The notes beneath the pieces were generated by a model. That model ran no database searches, was not told the origin of the DNA, and saw only the letters and a list, made by a program, of their open reading frames with translations. The position numbers were made by a program, and so were the translations under genes. Shown in pieces: positions 52,730 to 60,841 of a stretch of 63,223 nt of DNA. This stretch comes from an uncultured Lachnoclostridium sp. (lineage in GTDB: Bacteria > Bacillota > Clostridia > Lachnospirales > Lachnospiraceae), in contig CAMKRZ010000017.1 in assembly GCA_946415315.1 (NCBI GenBank), forward strand, positions 1 to 63,223, read 5' to 3'. How positions within the stretch are numbered: the stretch's first letter is position 1; every line of letters starts with the position of its first letter.

Positions 52730-54940
52730 ATGTCTTATAAATTTTTCGGAAAATTGAAACACACCTTTCCAAAGCCATCCCCGTTCATCCGGCGCGAGTG
52801 CAGGACAGTTGACGGATCGCCGGTGCTGATCGTCGCCTGCGCAGGATGGGGCAAGACTTCGTATCTTGCACAGCTGGCGGAGGAGAACGAGGACAGCGTC
52901 TGTATCAGTGTGGGTGTGGAGGATAATTCCTGTGGGAGAATGATCGAGCTTCTTGCGGAGGCGCTTCCCGAAGCGGGAATTGTGCCTGGTGTTGTGCGCG
53001 GCACGGGAGTCGCAACGGATGTCACGGACGGTTCGGATAAAGGGCGCGGAGACGGAGCTTACGACGCAGCGTGCAAGGCGGCGGAAGCGCTTTCCCGCGA
53101 CGGCGGAAGACTTCTTCTGGTTGACAACGCTTCGCTTATCACGGAATCCGGGGCGTGCGCATTGCTTGAGATGCTCATAAAACCTGCGATGACGGGAGAA
53201 TTCCGGGCGGTATTTGCCGCGCGGGTAATCCCGAGATTTCTTCTCTCTGGCGTCATGGACGGCAGTGTGAAAATGATGGGCATCAACGAGCTTCGGTTCA
53301 CGCGATCCGAGACTGCGGAGCTTGCGGCTGCGTTCGCCGGGAGTCCGACGGACATGTATGTCAACACACTGCATTCATTTTCCGGGGGATGGTGCGCAGC
53401 GGCTGCGACACTCGCGCGGATCGGCGGCGACCCCTGTGCGGCTTCTGATCGGAGCTACTTACGACAGTACATGAGCGACAACATTCTCGCGTCGATGACG
53501 GAGGATCTGCGGGAGTACCTGCTGATGACGGCATTTATCGCGACGGAGGATGCGGAGCTGTCGAGGGAAGTGTTCCGCGTCACGGACGGGCGCGCACGGT
53601 CCTTTGAGCTGGCGACGCTCGGTATCGCGTCGGAGGAGGGCGAGCCGTACCCCGAGGTGATGCGGCGGATCCTGTCCACATTCCTGCCGTCGAAGCTGCG
53701 GAGCGACCTGATCAAGCGGGCGGCGGATCATTTTATCAAGAATAAACGGTTTGCGGAGGCGGTCGCGCTGTTCGAGGAGAGCGGCGATTCGCCTGCGGCA
53801 GAGCGGTTCCTGAGGCTGTACGGTGCGGAGTTGCTCGCAAACTGTGAGTTTGAATTGATCGGTTACTGCGGGAGGATCATCGGCCGGCCGGAGGCCATCG
53901 CCGATCCCGAGGTGCTCGGAACTCTCGCACAGTACCATTACTACAGCGGCGAGTACGAGCGTATGGAGCGCGCGTACAACCTTGCAGACAGCATGTTTGG
54001 CAAGGAGAACAAGTTCGGCATTTACCGAATGCTCTACAACGGCCTGCGCAAGTTCGAAGCGAACCCGAAGCTCTACGCTGCCAACGTGCGGAAGGCCGCG
54101 GAATACCTCGCCGCGAACGGGCTGGCGATGCCGTTCCTCTATCAGAAGGAGCAGGCGCTCTTCGAGAATCTTCTCTCGGAAAATGAAGAGCCCAAGCCCG
54201 AGCAGTCGGTGCTCTCGGTGTTCCGCTTCGGCGATCTGAAACTGATGGCCGGCAGCGAGCAGCGGGAAATCCAGTGCAAGACCCGAAGAAGTCTCGAGCT
54301 GATCGCGTATCTGCTCGAAAACCGCGGGCGGGCGGTCAGCCGCGAGGAGCTGCTCAACGCGCTGTGGCCCGATGATATGCCTGCGAACGCGGTGGCGATG
54401 CTGCACAACATGATCTACAACCTGCGCCGCGAGCTTTCGGTCTATGGTTTGGAAAATGTGATCAGCTACAAGAACCGCAGCTACACCGTCGACATGTCGA
54501 TGCTGCGCGAGGCGGACGCGGACATTCTCGCGGTCTGCCGGTGCGTCGACAGCGGGGATACCGGCGCGCTGCTTGCGCATGAGGCGGCCGCCGAGAACTA
54601 CTGGGGACGGTTCCTGGGGAGTTTCGACAGTCTTTGGGCGCGCGAGAAGAAGGAGTATTACGATCGGTGTTATATCAATGCCTGCATGATGCTTTCGGAG
54701 CACTACCGTGCTTCGGGCGAGTACGAGAGGGAGCTCATTTTCCTGAAAAACGCGCTCCGGCTCGATCCGTATTCCGAACAGCTCGTGCACGACATCCTTG
54801 TCTGCTGCGCAGCACTCGGGAAGCCCGACAAGGTGAACCGGTATTACGAGGAGTACTCGGCGCGGCTCGATGCCGATTTCGGCACACGCCCGAGCAAATG
54901 GCTGCGGAGCAAGTATCTCTCCTGTTTCGGAGAAAAATGA
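52730..54940 (+). CDS. MalT-like/BTAD (SARP-type) transcriptional regulator
   Basis: 736 residues from the ATG at 52730; an in-frame ATG at 52658 would overlap paralogue B2. The N-terminus has a P-loop ACAGWGKTS (residues 36-44) and a Walker B-like RLLLVDNASLI, with LRFTRSETAELAAAFAG typical of MalT/LAL ATPases. A helical TPR-like middle follows. From about residue 494 a winged helix (FRFGDLKL, TRRSLELIAYLLENRGRAVS, NALWPDDM, NLRRELSVYG) and a BTAD-type repeat region (KEYYDRCYINACMMLSEHYR, RLDPYSEQLVHDILVCCAAL) match SARP activators. It lies inside the injection locus, on the same strand, and is the obvious candidate to control it. SARPs bind direct repeats; three such repeats lie before the sheath gene. 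Confidence 0.78.
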   Translation: MSYKFFGKLKHTFPKPSPFIRRECRTVDGSPVLIVACAGWGKTSYLAQLAEENEDSVCISVGVEDNSCGRMIELLAEALPEAGIVPGVVRGTGVATDVTDGSDKGRGDGAYDAACKAAEALSRDGGRLLLVDNASLITESGACALLEMLIKPAMTGEFRAVFAARVIPRFLLSGVMDGSVKMMGINELRFTRSETAELAAAFAGSPTDMYVNTLHSFSGGWCAAAATLARIGGDPCAASDRSYLRQYMSDNILASMTEDLREYLLMTAFIATEDAELSREVFRVTDGRARSFELATLGIASEEGEPYPEVMRRILSTFLPSKLRSDLIKRAADHFIKNKRFAEAVALFEESGDSPAAERFLRLYGAELLANCEFELIGYCGRIIGRPEAIADPEVLGTLAQYHYYSGEYERMERAYNLADSMFGKENKFGIYRMLYNGLRKFEANPKLYAANVRKAAEYLAANGLAMPFLYQKEQALFENLLSENEEPKPEQSVLSVFRFGDLKLMAGSEQREIQCKTRRSLELIAYLLENRGRAVSREELLNALWPDDMPANAVAMLHNMIYNLRRELSVYGLENVISYKNRSYTVDMSMLREADADILAVCRCVDSGDTGALLAHEAAAENYWGRFLGSFDSLWAREKKEYYDRCYINACMMLSEHYRASGEYERELIFLKNALRLDPYSEQLVHDILVCCAALGKPDKVNRYYEEYSARLDADFGTRPSKWLRSKYLSCFGEK

Positions 54941-54970
54941 TAACGCAACATCAGGTGACAGGTGATCAAC

Positions 54971-56911
54971 ATGAACGAACGCTATGAGGAACTGTTCAGC
55001 GCTCTCGACAGATATCTTGCGGATTTTTCGGGCAAAGGCCGGGATCCGGAAGAGGCGGGGAGGCTGTTCGGCATCATTGAGAAGGGCGGGGACACCCCGT
55101 ACGATACCATATGTAACGTGTTTGGCTGCGGACGCTTCGAGGCGTGCGCGGTGCTTCTCGGCGCGTTCGTTACGATTGGCGGCACGCGCGGGGATCTGCT
55201 TCGCGCGTTCGGCGCAGGCGAACCCTCGGGGATCACGCCTGCCGCGGTCAGCGGAATCTTCTTCGGCTGCTCGGACATCATGCCGTTTGTGGAGTTCCTC
55301 GGGAAGGGCACCGCGCTTGACCGGCTGTTCGACGGTACGGAACCGTACGCGAAGGCGCAGATGAAGCTGGGGAGCAGCATTGCTTCGTACTTCTTCACCG
55401 GCGCACTGTACGATCCTCTTTTCGCGGTTGAGGATGACGATGAGGGGGATGCCACAGAAACTCCTGCTTTCAGTGATTACATTCCTCTCGCAAGCACAGA
55501 CAAAGCAGTCCGTGAACTGTGCGCGATCATCTCCGGGCTTGACCCGGCGAAACCTTCCGTGATCCGGGTGACAGGCGAGAAGGGCGCCGGACGGCACACT
55601 GCCGTACAGCGCGCCTTTGCAGCCGTCGGAGGGCGGTGCATTCCGGTGACACTGCCTGCGAAGCTGTCCGCGGAGCGCACGGAGGAACTCTGCACGAAGC
55701 TGCTTCTCGCAGAAAGCGTGCCGGTGATCACGTTCGCGGAGGGGGCATTTTCCGCGGAGGCAGTCGGAACGATTGCCGACGAGACCGGCATGACGGTGGT
55801 CATCTGTGAGGATGAGACGATGGGCGATTTCGGCGCGGAGAGTTACACCGTGAAAGTCGGCCTTCCGGTGCTTGAGGAGCAGCTTTTGTTATGGCAGACC
55901 ATGAGCCGGGAGCATTCCGTTGCTCCGGACGCCGATCTTGCCGAGCTGACCGGCGAATTCGAACTGACGCCGGCCGGGGTGAAGAAGGTGCTGCGGTGCG
56001 CATCCCTGCTCGCCGGCGGCGGGACACTTACGATGGCTGATATCAAGAACGGCTGCTACCGATCGTTCGGATCGGACATGGGTAGCAAGGCGGTCCGGAT
56101 CGACAGTGCGTTCGGTTGGGACGACCTTGTGCTTCCCACGCACAGCAAGGAACTGCTGCGCGCCGCATGCGACCAGGTGCGGCTGCGACACAAAGTCTTC
56201 GACGGATGGGGATTCGGTCGGAAAATGCCCTACGGCAAGAGCGTATCGATGATCTTCACGGGTTCGCCGGGAACCGGAAAGACCATGGCGGCACAGATTG
56301 TGGCGAAGGAACTGGGGATGGATATCTATCGGATCAGCCTCGCCAACGTCGTCAGCAAGTACATCGGGGAGACCGAGAAAAACCTGAATGAGATTTTCGA
56401 CAACGCGAAACAGAGCCATGTCATCCTCTTCTTCGACGAGGCAGACGCGCTGTTCTCGCGGCGCACCGAGGTCAAGGACTCCAACGATAAATACAGCAAT
56501 ATGGAGGCTGCGTTCCTCCTTCAGAAGATTGAGGAGTTCAGCGGCGTGGTCATCCTCGCCACCAACCTTGTCCAGAATTTCGATGAGGCATTCAAACGGC
56601 GCATGCGGTTCATCATTGATTTTCCGTTCCCCGATGCCGATCGCCGCAGGGCACTCTGGAAGCGGGCGTTCCCGGAGAAGGCTCCGCTTGGAAATATCGA
56701 TTTCGAATTCCTCGTTTCGCACTATGAGCTTTCGGGCAGTAACATCCGCAACATTGCGCTGCACAGCGCATTTTTGGCTGCGTCGGGAACGGAGGAGCCA
56801 ATCGGCATGAAGCATATTATGGCGGCGCTCCGTAACGAGTACGCAAAGAGCGGTAAGGCGTTCACCAGGGCAGAGGCCGGCGAGTATTACTATTGTCTGA
56901 CAGATAATTGA
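54971..56911 (+). CDS. AAA+ ATPase 2 of the injection system (Afp15-like)
   Basis: 646 residues from the ATG at 54971 (AGGTGATCAAC upstream); a GTG at 54962 is possible. As in ATPase 1, an early P-loop is degenerate (GEKGAGRH, 202-209) and the later module is canonical: Walker A GSPGTGKT (431-438), Walker B LFFDEAD (Asp489, Glu490), sensor VILATNL, FDEAFKRRMRF. The two ATPases share blocks such as SKYIGET, EVKDSND and the GSNI helix after the lid, so they arose by duplication. This copy lies next to the sheath-tube end of the locus. Confidence 0.82.
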   Translation: MNERYEELFSALDRYLADFSGKGRDPEEAGRLFGIIEKGGDTPYDTICNVFGCGRFEACAVLLGAFVTIGGTRGDLLRAFGAGEPSGITPAAVSGIFFGCSDIMPFVEFLGKGTALDRLFDGTEPYAKAQMKLGSSIASYFFTGALYDPLFAVEDDDEGDATETPAFSDYIPLASTDKAVRELCAIISGLDPAKPSVIRVTGEKGAGRHTAVQRAFAAVGGRCIPVTLPAKLSAERTEELCTKLLLAESVPVITFAEGAFSAEAVGTIADETGMTVVICEDETMGDFGAESYTVKVGLPVLEEQLLLWQTMSREHSVAPDADLAELTGEFELTPAGVKKVLRCASLLAGGGTLTMADIKNGCYRSFGSDMGSKAVRIDSAFGWDDLVLPTHSKELLRAACDQVRLRHKVFDGWGFGRKMPYGKSVSMIFTGSPGTGKTMAAQIVAKELGMDIYRISLANVVSKYIGETEKNLNEIFDNAKQSHVILFFDEADALFSRRTEVKDSNDKYSNMEAAFLLQKIEEFSGVVILATNLVQNFDEAFKRRMRFIIDFPFPDADRRRALWKRAFPEKAPLGNIDFEFLVSHYELSGSNIRNIALHSAFLAASGTEEPIGMKHIMAALRNEYAKSGKAFTRAEAGEYYYCLTDN

Positions 56912-57014
56912 GAAAGTGCGCACGTCGCGGTGAGCAGTGGGATGCGAACGCGGTTCTGCGGAACAGACCGGAGCCGTGTCGCAAACGTCAGGCAATCGAT
57001 TGTGAGGTGCCGAA

Positions 57015-57785
57015 ATGGAGTATGTGAACAACAATAAAACTCCGGCTGAATCCGAGGAGATCCGGGAGCGGGAAGAACGGAAACTCGAGGCATCGGAAGG
57101 TGTCCGTCGGGAGCGTGACAGCAAGCGGGACCGGCGTAAGAAACCCGAGGGCTACGAGCAGCACCCGGCGGAGGAGAAAACCTACGAAGTGTTCGGGTTG
57201 AAAAACTCGTTCGACAACCTCTCGGTCAGCTCGGACGACCGGGGACGAATGACGCTTGCGGTCAGCTCTCAGAAGAGCTTTCACGGAGCGACATTGGACG
57301 CCACGAAGAAGAAACTGCGCGGCTCCCGCCGCCGCACCAAATACGAGCACTGGGGAGAGTTCTATACCGACCCCGCTGCGCGCGGGATGGGCGCATTTGC
57401 CTTCCGCACGAGAAAGAACCTTCCGGAGCATCGGATCCTGCGGGAGTTCAAAGGAACCGCGAACAAGTACGTGGATCCCGCCCGGTTGGAGGCTTTGCCG
57501 TTCCTTACGCTCGAGGAGGACAGGGAGCGCCTTGCGGAGCTTCGAAGCCGCGAAGGCAGCTCTTCCGCGGACTTCAGCGAGCGGCTCGCGCTCGAGCAGA
57601 CGATCGTTCGCAAGACTGAGCTGGAGAACCGATTTATCCGGAAACTGCGAATTGCACGCAGACAGACATACGCAAAGCCGGTGACGGAGTACACCGAGCC
57701 GGAGCAGGTTGTCCGAGCGGTCACAGACGGAGCGGACGGGGCGGACGGAGATGAGACAGGCGAAGAGAATATTCAGGAAAAATGA
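57015..57785 (+). CDS. charged protein of unknown function in the injection locus
   Basis: 256 residues. The first 60 are highly charged (Arg, Glu, Lys) and likely helical; then KTYEVFGLKNSFDNLSVSSD and a basic stretch KKKLRGSRRRTKYEHWGEFY. Residues about 155-215 form a coiled-coil (LEEDRERLAELRSREG, LALEQTIVRKTELENRFIRK). The tail is Gly/Asp/Glu-rich. No known domain. A weak GAGGTGCCGAA precedes the ATG. Its place between ATPase 2 and the sheath promoter suggests an accessory structural role. Confidence 0.6.
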   Translation: MEYVNNNKTPAESEEIREREERKLEASEGVRRERDSKRDRRKKPEGYEQHPAEEKTYEVFGLKNSFDNLSVSSDDRGRMTLAVSSQKSFHGATLDATKKKLRGSRRRTKYEHWGEFYTDPAARGMGAFAFRTRKNLPEHRILREFKGTANKYVDPARLEALPFLTLEEDRERLAELRSREGSSSADFSERLALEQTIVRKTELENRFIRKLRIARRQTYAKPVTEYTEPEQVVRAVTDGADGADGDETGEENIQEK

Positions 57786-57800
57786 AAAGAAACCTGTTTT

Positions 57801-57858
57801 GTTATAACCGTGATTATTATTTTAGTTATAATCGGCTGATACAATCATGTCATAAACG
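57801..57858 (+). promoter_or_regulatory. three 24-bp-spaced direct repeats before the sheath gene
   Basis: GTTATAACCG (57801-57810), GTTATAATCG (57825-57834) and GTCATAAACG (57849-57858) start exactly 24 bases apart, giving the consensus GTYATAANCG. The second contains TATAAT (57827-57832), and TACAAT lies at 57840-57845, so the array overlaps possible -10 elements. No good -35 is present, which suits an activator-dependent promoter. The SARP-type regulator of this locus is the natural candidate to bind. Whole gap 57786-57938 shows no gene. Confidence 0.6.
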
Positions 57859-57938
57859 ATGATACTGCTGAAAGGCGGTGTTTAAATCCGTTACCGAAAG
57901 GAGGAAGGTCACATCTGGAAGTGGATGGACCGATCATT

Positions 57939-59642
57939 ATGGCAGAGTATTTATCTCCCGGTGTATATGTTGAGGAATTTGAATCGGGCGGCAAGCCTAT
58001 GGAAGGCGTCGGCACAAGTACGGCCGGTTTCGTTGGTCTTGCTGAGAAAGGCCCGGTCGGCGGAGTTCCCCGTCTGATCACCAATTTTGCAGAGTTCCGC
58101 AGAACTTACGGCGGATTCCTCTCCGAGAACGAGTTCGGCGAGTACCGTTTTTTGGCTTATGCTGTCGAGCACTTCTTCGTGAACGGCGGCACACGCTGCT
58201 TCATCACCCGTGTAGCACCTAAGAGCGCAAAATGTGCCAAGGCTACGGTAGGCGACATCACCTTCCTTGCGAAGGATCCCGGCGAGTGGGGCAATGCGAT
58301 CAGCGTGAAGATTGTTCGCGCCTCCAAGGCTAAGACCCAGGCTCTTGAGAAGCTCGGCGACAAGAAGTACCGCGTGAAGAGCGGCGCAGGCTTCAACCCC
58401 GGCGACATTGTGGCATTTACCGCGGGTGAGACCAAAGAGTTCAGCAAGGTAGAGAAGAATCAGGACAACATCATTACGTTCGAGAAGGATTTCGAGTCGG
58501 ATATCACCGATACCGAACTTCTTCCGACCAAGGTTCTGACTACCTGCGAGCTTACTTTTGAGGTGAAGTACAGCGATACCACAGAACTTTACGAGTGCGC
58601 TTCCTTCAACATTGAGGCTCCGAACTTCATTTCCAAGAAAACCGCTAAGTCGGAACTTGTGGAAGTGGTTTACAAGGGCAGCAACAAGATCGGTGATCTG
58701 TTTGATACGCTTACGGACGAGGAGATCGATGTTGTTACGGTCGAGTTTAACGGCGGCAGCAACGGTTCCGTTTCCAACATTTCCGCAGCGGATTTCATCG
58801 GCGTTGACGGCGGTGCCGGCAACAGAACCGGTATCCAGTCCTTCCTGGATAACGACGTTGTTTCCATCATGGCGGTTCCGGGCGTTACCGATCCCAACGT
58901 TCAGCTGACTCTCGTAGCACACTGCGAGAACCTTGCGAGCAGATTTGCCGTACTCGATCTCCCGAGAGATGCGAGAATGGTGGATGAGATCATCGCTCAC
59001 AGAGATATCTTCAATTCGAGTTATGCTGCTCTGTATCATCCGTGGCTTCAGGTTTTCGATCCGCTTGACAAGAAGAACATCGCGATCCCGCCGTCGGGCT
59101 CGGTCATCGGTATCTTCGCAAGAAGCGACAACGCGAGAGGCGTTCACAAGGCTCCCGCAAACGAAGTTGTAAGAGCCTGTGTAGGTCTTGACTGCCAGTT
59201 CAACAAGGGAGAGCAGGATATCCTCAACCCGAAGGGCATCAACCTGATCCGTTCCTTCCCGGGACAGGGAATCCTCGTATGGGGCGCAAGAACGGCTTCG
59301 GCAGATCCGAGCTGGAAATACGTCAACGTCCGCCGTCTCTTCATTTTCCTCGAAGAGTCGATCAAGGCCAATACGAACTGGGCAGTGTTCGAACCCAACG
59401 ATCAGGCGCTGTGGACAAGAGTTCAGAGAACGATCAACGTATTCCTTACCAACATGTGGCGTAACGGTTCCTTCGCCGGTGCAACCGCTGATGAAGCGTT
59501 CTTCGTGAACATCGGCAGAAACACCATGAGTCAGGATGATATCGATAACGGCCGCCTCGTATGCGTGATCGGCGTGGCTCCTGTGAAGCCTGCTGAATTT
59601 GTAATCTTCAGGATTACGCAGAATACAGGCAGTGCAGAATAA
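57939..59642 (+). CDS. contractile sheath protein
   Basis: 567 residues. The start MAEYLSPGVYVEEFESGGKP is the standard N-terminus of sheath proteins of injection systems; an in-frame GTG at 57921 follows the strong AAAGGAGGAAGG (57897-57908) and could add six residues. The C-terminal domain is conserved: WKYVNVRRLFIFLEESIKAN, LWTRVQRTINVFLTNMW, GRLVCVIGVAPVKPAEFVIF, which carries the strands that lock neighbouring subunits. Codon use is more uniform (many AAG, CTT, GCT, AGA) than in nearby genes, as expected for a highly made structural protein. Only one sheath gene is present. Confidence 0.93.
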   Translation: MAEYLSPGVYVEEFESGGKPMEGVGTSTAGFVGLAEKGPVGGVPRLITNFAEFRRTYGGFLSENEFGEYRFLAYAVEHFFVNGGTRCFITRVAPKSAKCAKATVGDITFLAKDPGEWGNAISVKIVRASKAKTQALEKLGDKKYRVKSGAGFNPGDIVAFTAGETKEFSKVEKNQDNIITFEKDFESDITDTELLPTKVLTTCELTFEVKYSDTTELYECASFNIEAPNFISKKTAKSELVEVVYKGSNKIGDLFDTLTDEEIDVVTVEFNGGSNGSVSNISAADFIGVDGGAGNRTGIQSFLDNDVVSIMAVPGVTDPNVQLTLVAHCENLASRFAVLDLPRDARMVDEIIAHRDIFNSSYAALYHPWLQVFDPLDKKNIAIPPSGSVIGIFARSDNARGVHKAPANEVVRACVGLDCQFNKGEQDILNPKGINLIRSFPGQGILVWGARTASADPSWKYVNVRRLFIFLEESIKANTNWAVFEPNDQALWTRVQRTINVFLTNMWRNGSFAGATADEAFFVNIGRNTMSQDDIDNGRLVCVIGVAPVKPAEFVIFRITQNTGSAE

Positions 59643-59662
59643 CAGAAAGGAGTTGAATAGTT

Positions 59663-60085
59663 ATGGCATATCCGCATACCAGATTTAGATACAAGGTTGA
59701 GATCGAAGGTCTTGATGCCGGCGGTTTCTCCGAAGTTACGGGATTTGACGCTTCCATCGATGTTATTGAGTACCGCGAGGGCGATAAGGTTACGACCCCT
59801 CAGAAGATTCCGGGACTCAAGAAGTACGGCAATGTTACCCTCAAGCAGGGTCTCATCGACTCCACGGTTATGTACGACTGGATGATCGCAGGTGTGAACG
59901 GTGCGGTTGAGCGCAAGACAGTCACCATCACGCTTCTTGATGAGGAAGAGGCTCCGGCAGCTTCCTGGCAGATCATCAATGCATGGCCGACGAAGTACAC
60001 GGCTCCGGATTTCAATGCGACAGCATCTGAGGTTGCAATCGAGACCGTAGAGCTTGCGCATGAAGGAATGACCAGAATTTCCTGA
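59663..60085 (+). CDS. main tail tube protein 1 (T4 gp19-like)
   Basis: 140 residues, ATG behind AGAAAGGAG. HTRFRYKVEIEGLDAGGFSE and VTGFDASIDVIEYREG form the first strands, then TPQKIPGLKKYGNVTLKQGL and a last YTAPDFNATASEVAIETVEL-AHEG. This is the classic tube protein paired with the sheath, forming the tube that is driven out on contraction. It follows the sheath by 20 bases, and the same smooth codon use suggests high expression. Confidence 0.93.
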   Translation: MAYPHTRFRYKVEIEGLDAGGFSEVTGFDASIDVIEYREGDKVTTPQKIPGLKKYGNVTLKQGLIDSTVMYDWMIAGVNGAVERKTVTITLLDEEEAPAASWQIINAWPTKYTAPDFNATASEVAIETVELAHEGMTRIS

Positions 60086-60110
60086 TCGCTTATACGGGAA
60101 ATACATCATC

Positions 60111-60142
60111 GACTCCCCGGAGGCGGAAGCTTCCGGGGAGTC
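60111..60142 (+). terminator. strong hairpin after the tube gene
   Basis: GACTCCCCGGA (60111-60121) pairs perfectly with TCCGGGGAGTC (60132-60142). No T-run follows, so it may end transcription poorly and rather protect the sheath-tube mRNA from 3' decay. Confidence 0.55.
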
Positions 60143-60212
60143 TGCGCGCTAAGAGGGAGCATGCATACCCTCGGCAGTGTTTTCCATACAGGGTTGCAAA
60201 GGGGGGATTACC

Positions 60213-60626
60213 ATGTTGATCGCGGTTGTTGTTTTCCAGGCGCTGCTCTGGATCTGGTTTCTCGGATGCATCACGACATATAAATTCGGCAAGGTCCTTC
60301 TTGTCGGAGGGGAAGGCGTGAAGAGCATCGAGTTTGCCATGATGTGCATGTACAGTGTCGGCGTGGCACTGTTCCACATCTATCTGCCGGTTGGGCGGTG
60401 GTTTTTGCTGGCAATCCTGCTGCTTTGGATCGCAGTGCAGTTCCGCAGCCACTGGTACTACACGATCTTCGGCGCGAGCGAGCGCAAACTGACGGGCTAC
60501 AACGAGTGGTTTAAGGGGACGGCGCGCATTTTCCCGGTGAGCGAGACACGCCTCATCCCGGACCTGTATCACATCGTGCTTCACTTGTTGATCGTGGCGA
60601 ACATCGTGTGCGCAATCTTGCGATAA
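60213..60626 (+). CDS. small membrane protein, unknown
   Basis: 137 residues from the ATG at 60213 (AAGGGGGGATTACC upstream). Four hydrophobic segments are visible (LIAVVVFQALLWIWFLGCI, IEFAMMCMYSVGVALFHIY, WFLLAILLLWIAVQF, LYHIVLHLLIVANIVCAIL). I do not recognise it. It is the first gene after the injection system and could be either unrelated or a membrane partner. Confidence 0.6.
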   Translation: MLIAVVVFQALLWIWFLGCITTYKFGKVLLVGGEGVKSIEFAMMCMYSVGVALFHIYLPVGRWFLLAILLLWIAVQFRSHWYYTIFGASERKLTGYNEWFKGTARIFPVSETRLIPDLYHIVLHLLIVANIVCAILR

Positions 60627-60691
60627 CTGAGAATCCGGCTTCCGTCAGGGGTTTCTGCACGGTAAATTGACATTTTGAAAAATGGTATAAC

Positions 60692-60738
60692 AGCACACTG
60701 CGAAATGCTGAAACAGGCACTTTCGCGGTGTGCTTTTT
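60692..60738 (+). terminator. Rho-independent terminator
   Basis: AGCACACTGCGAAA (60692-60705) pairs with TTTCGCGGTGTGCT (60721-60734), followed by TTTTT. It ends the unit containing the small membrane protein and marks the right border of the locus. The rest of 60627-60841 shows no gene. Confidence 0.85.
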
Positions 60739-60841
60739 ATTGTACACCCCGGGAGGTATACTTCGGTCAGAAGCAAACGAAAGAGCCGTTGAATGAGAAT
60801 TTTTCGCAATTAAAGACAATCAAAAGAGGGAGGAAAAAACC

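Noticed and set aside
53459-55597. 712-residue minus-strand open frame
   Set aside because: It is the antisense shadow of the regulator and ATPase 2, Arg/His-rich with no motif, whereas the plus-strand frames have clear domains.
17571-60085. Prophage
   Set aside because: Only tail-type genes are present; there is no capsid, portal, terminase, integrase, holin or endolysin, and AAA+ ATPases plus DUF4255 and DUF4280 point to an injection system.
17571-60085. Canonical type VI secretion system
   Set aside because: No TssJ, TssL, TssM or TssBC-type split sheath is seen; the sheath is a single gene and the wedge proteins are of Afp/PVC type.
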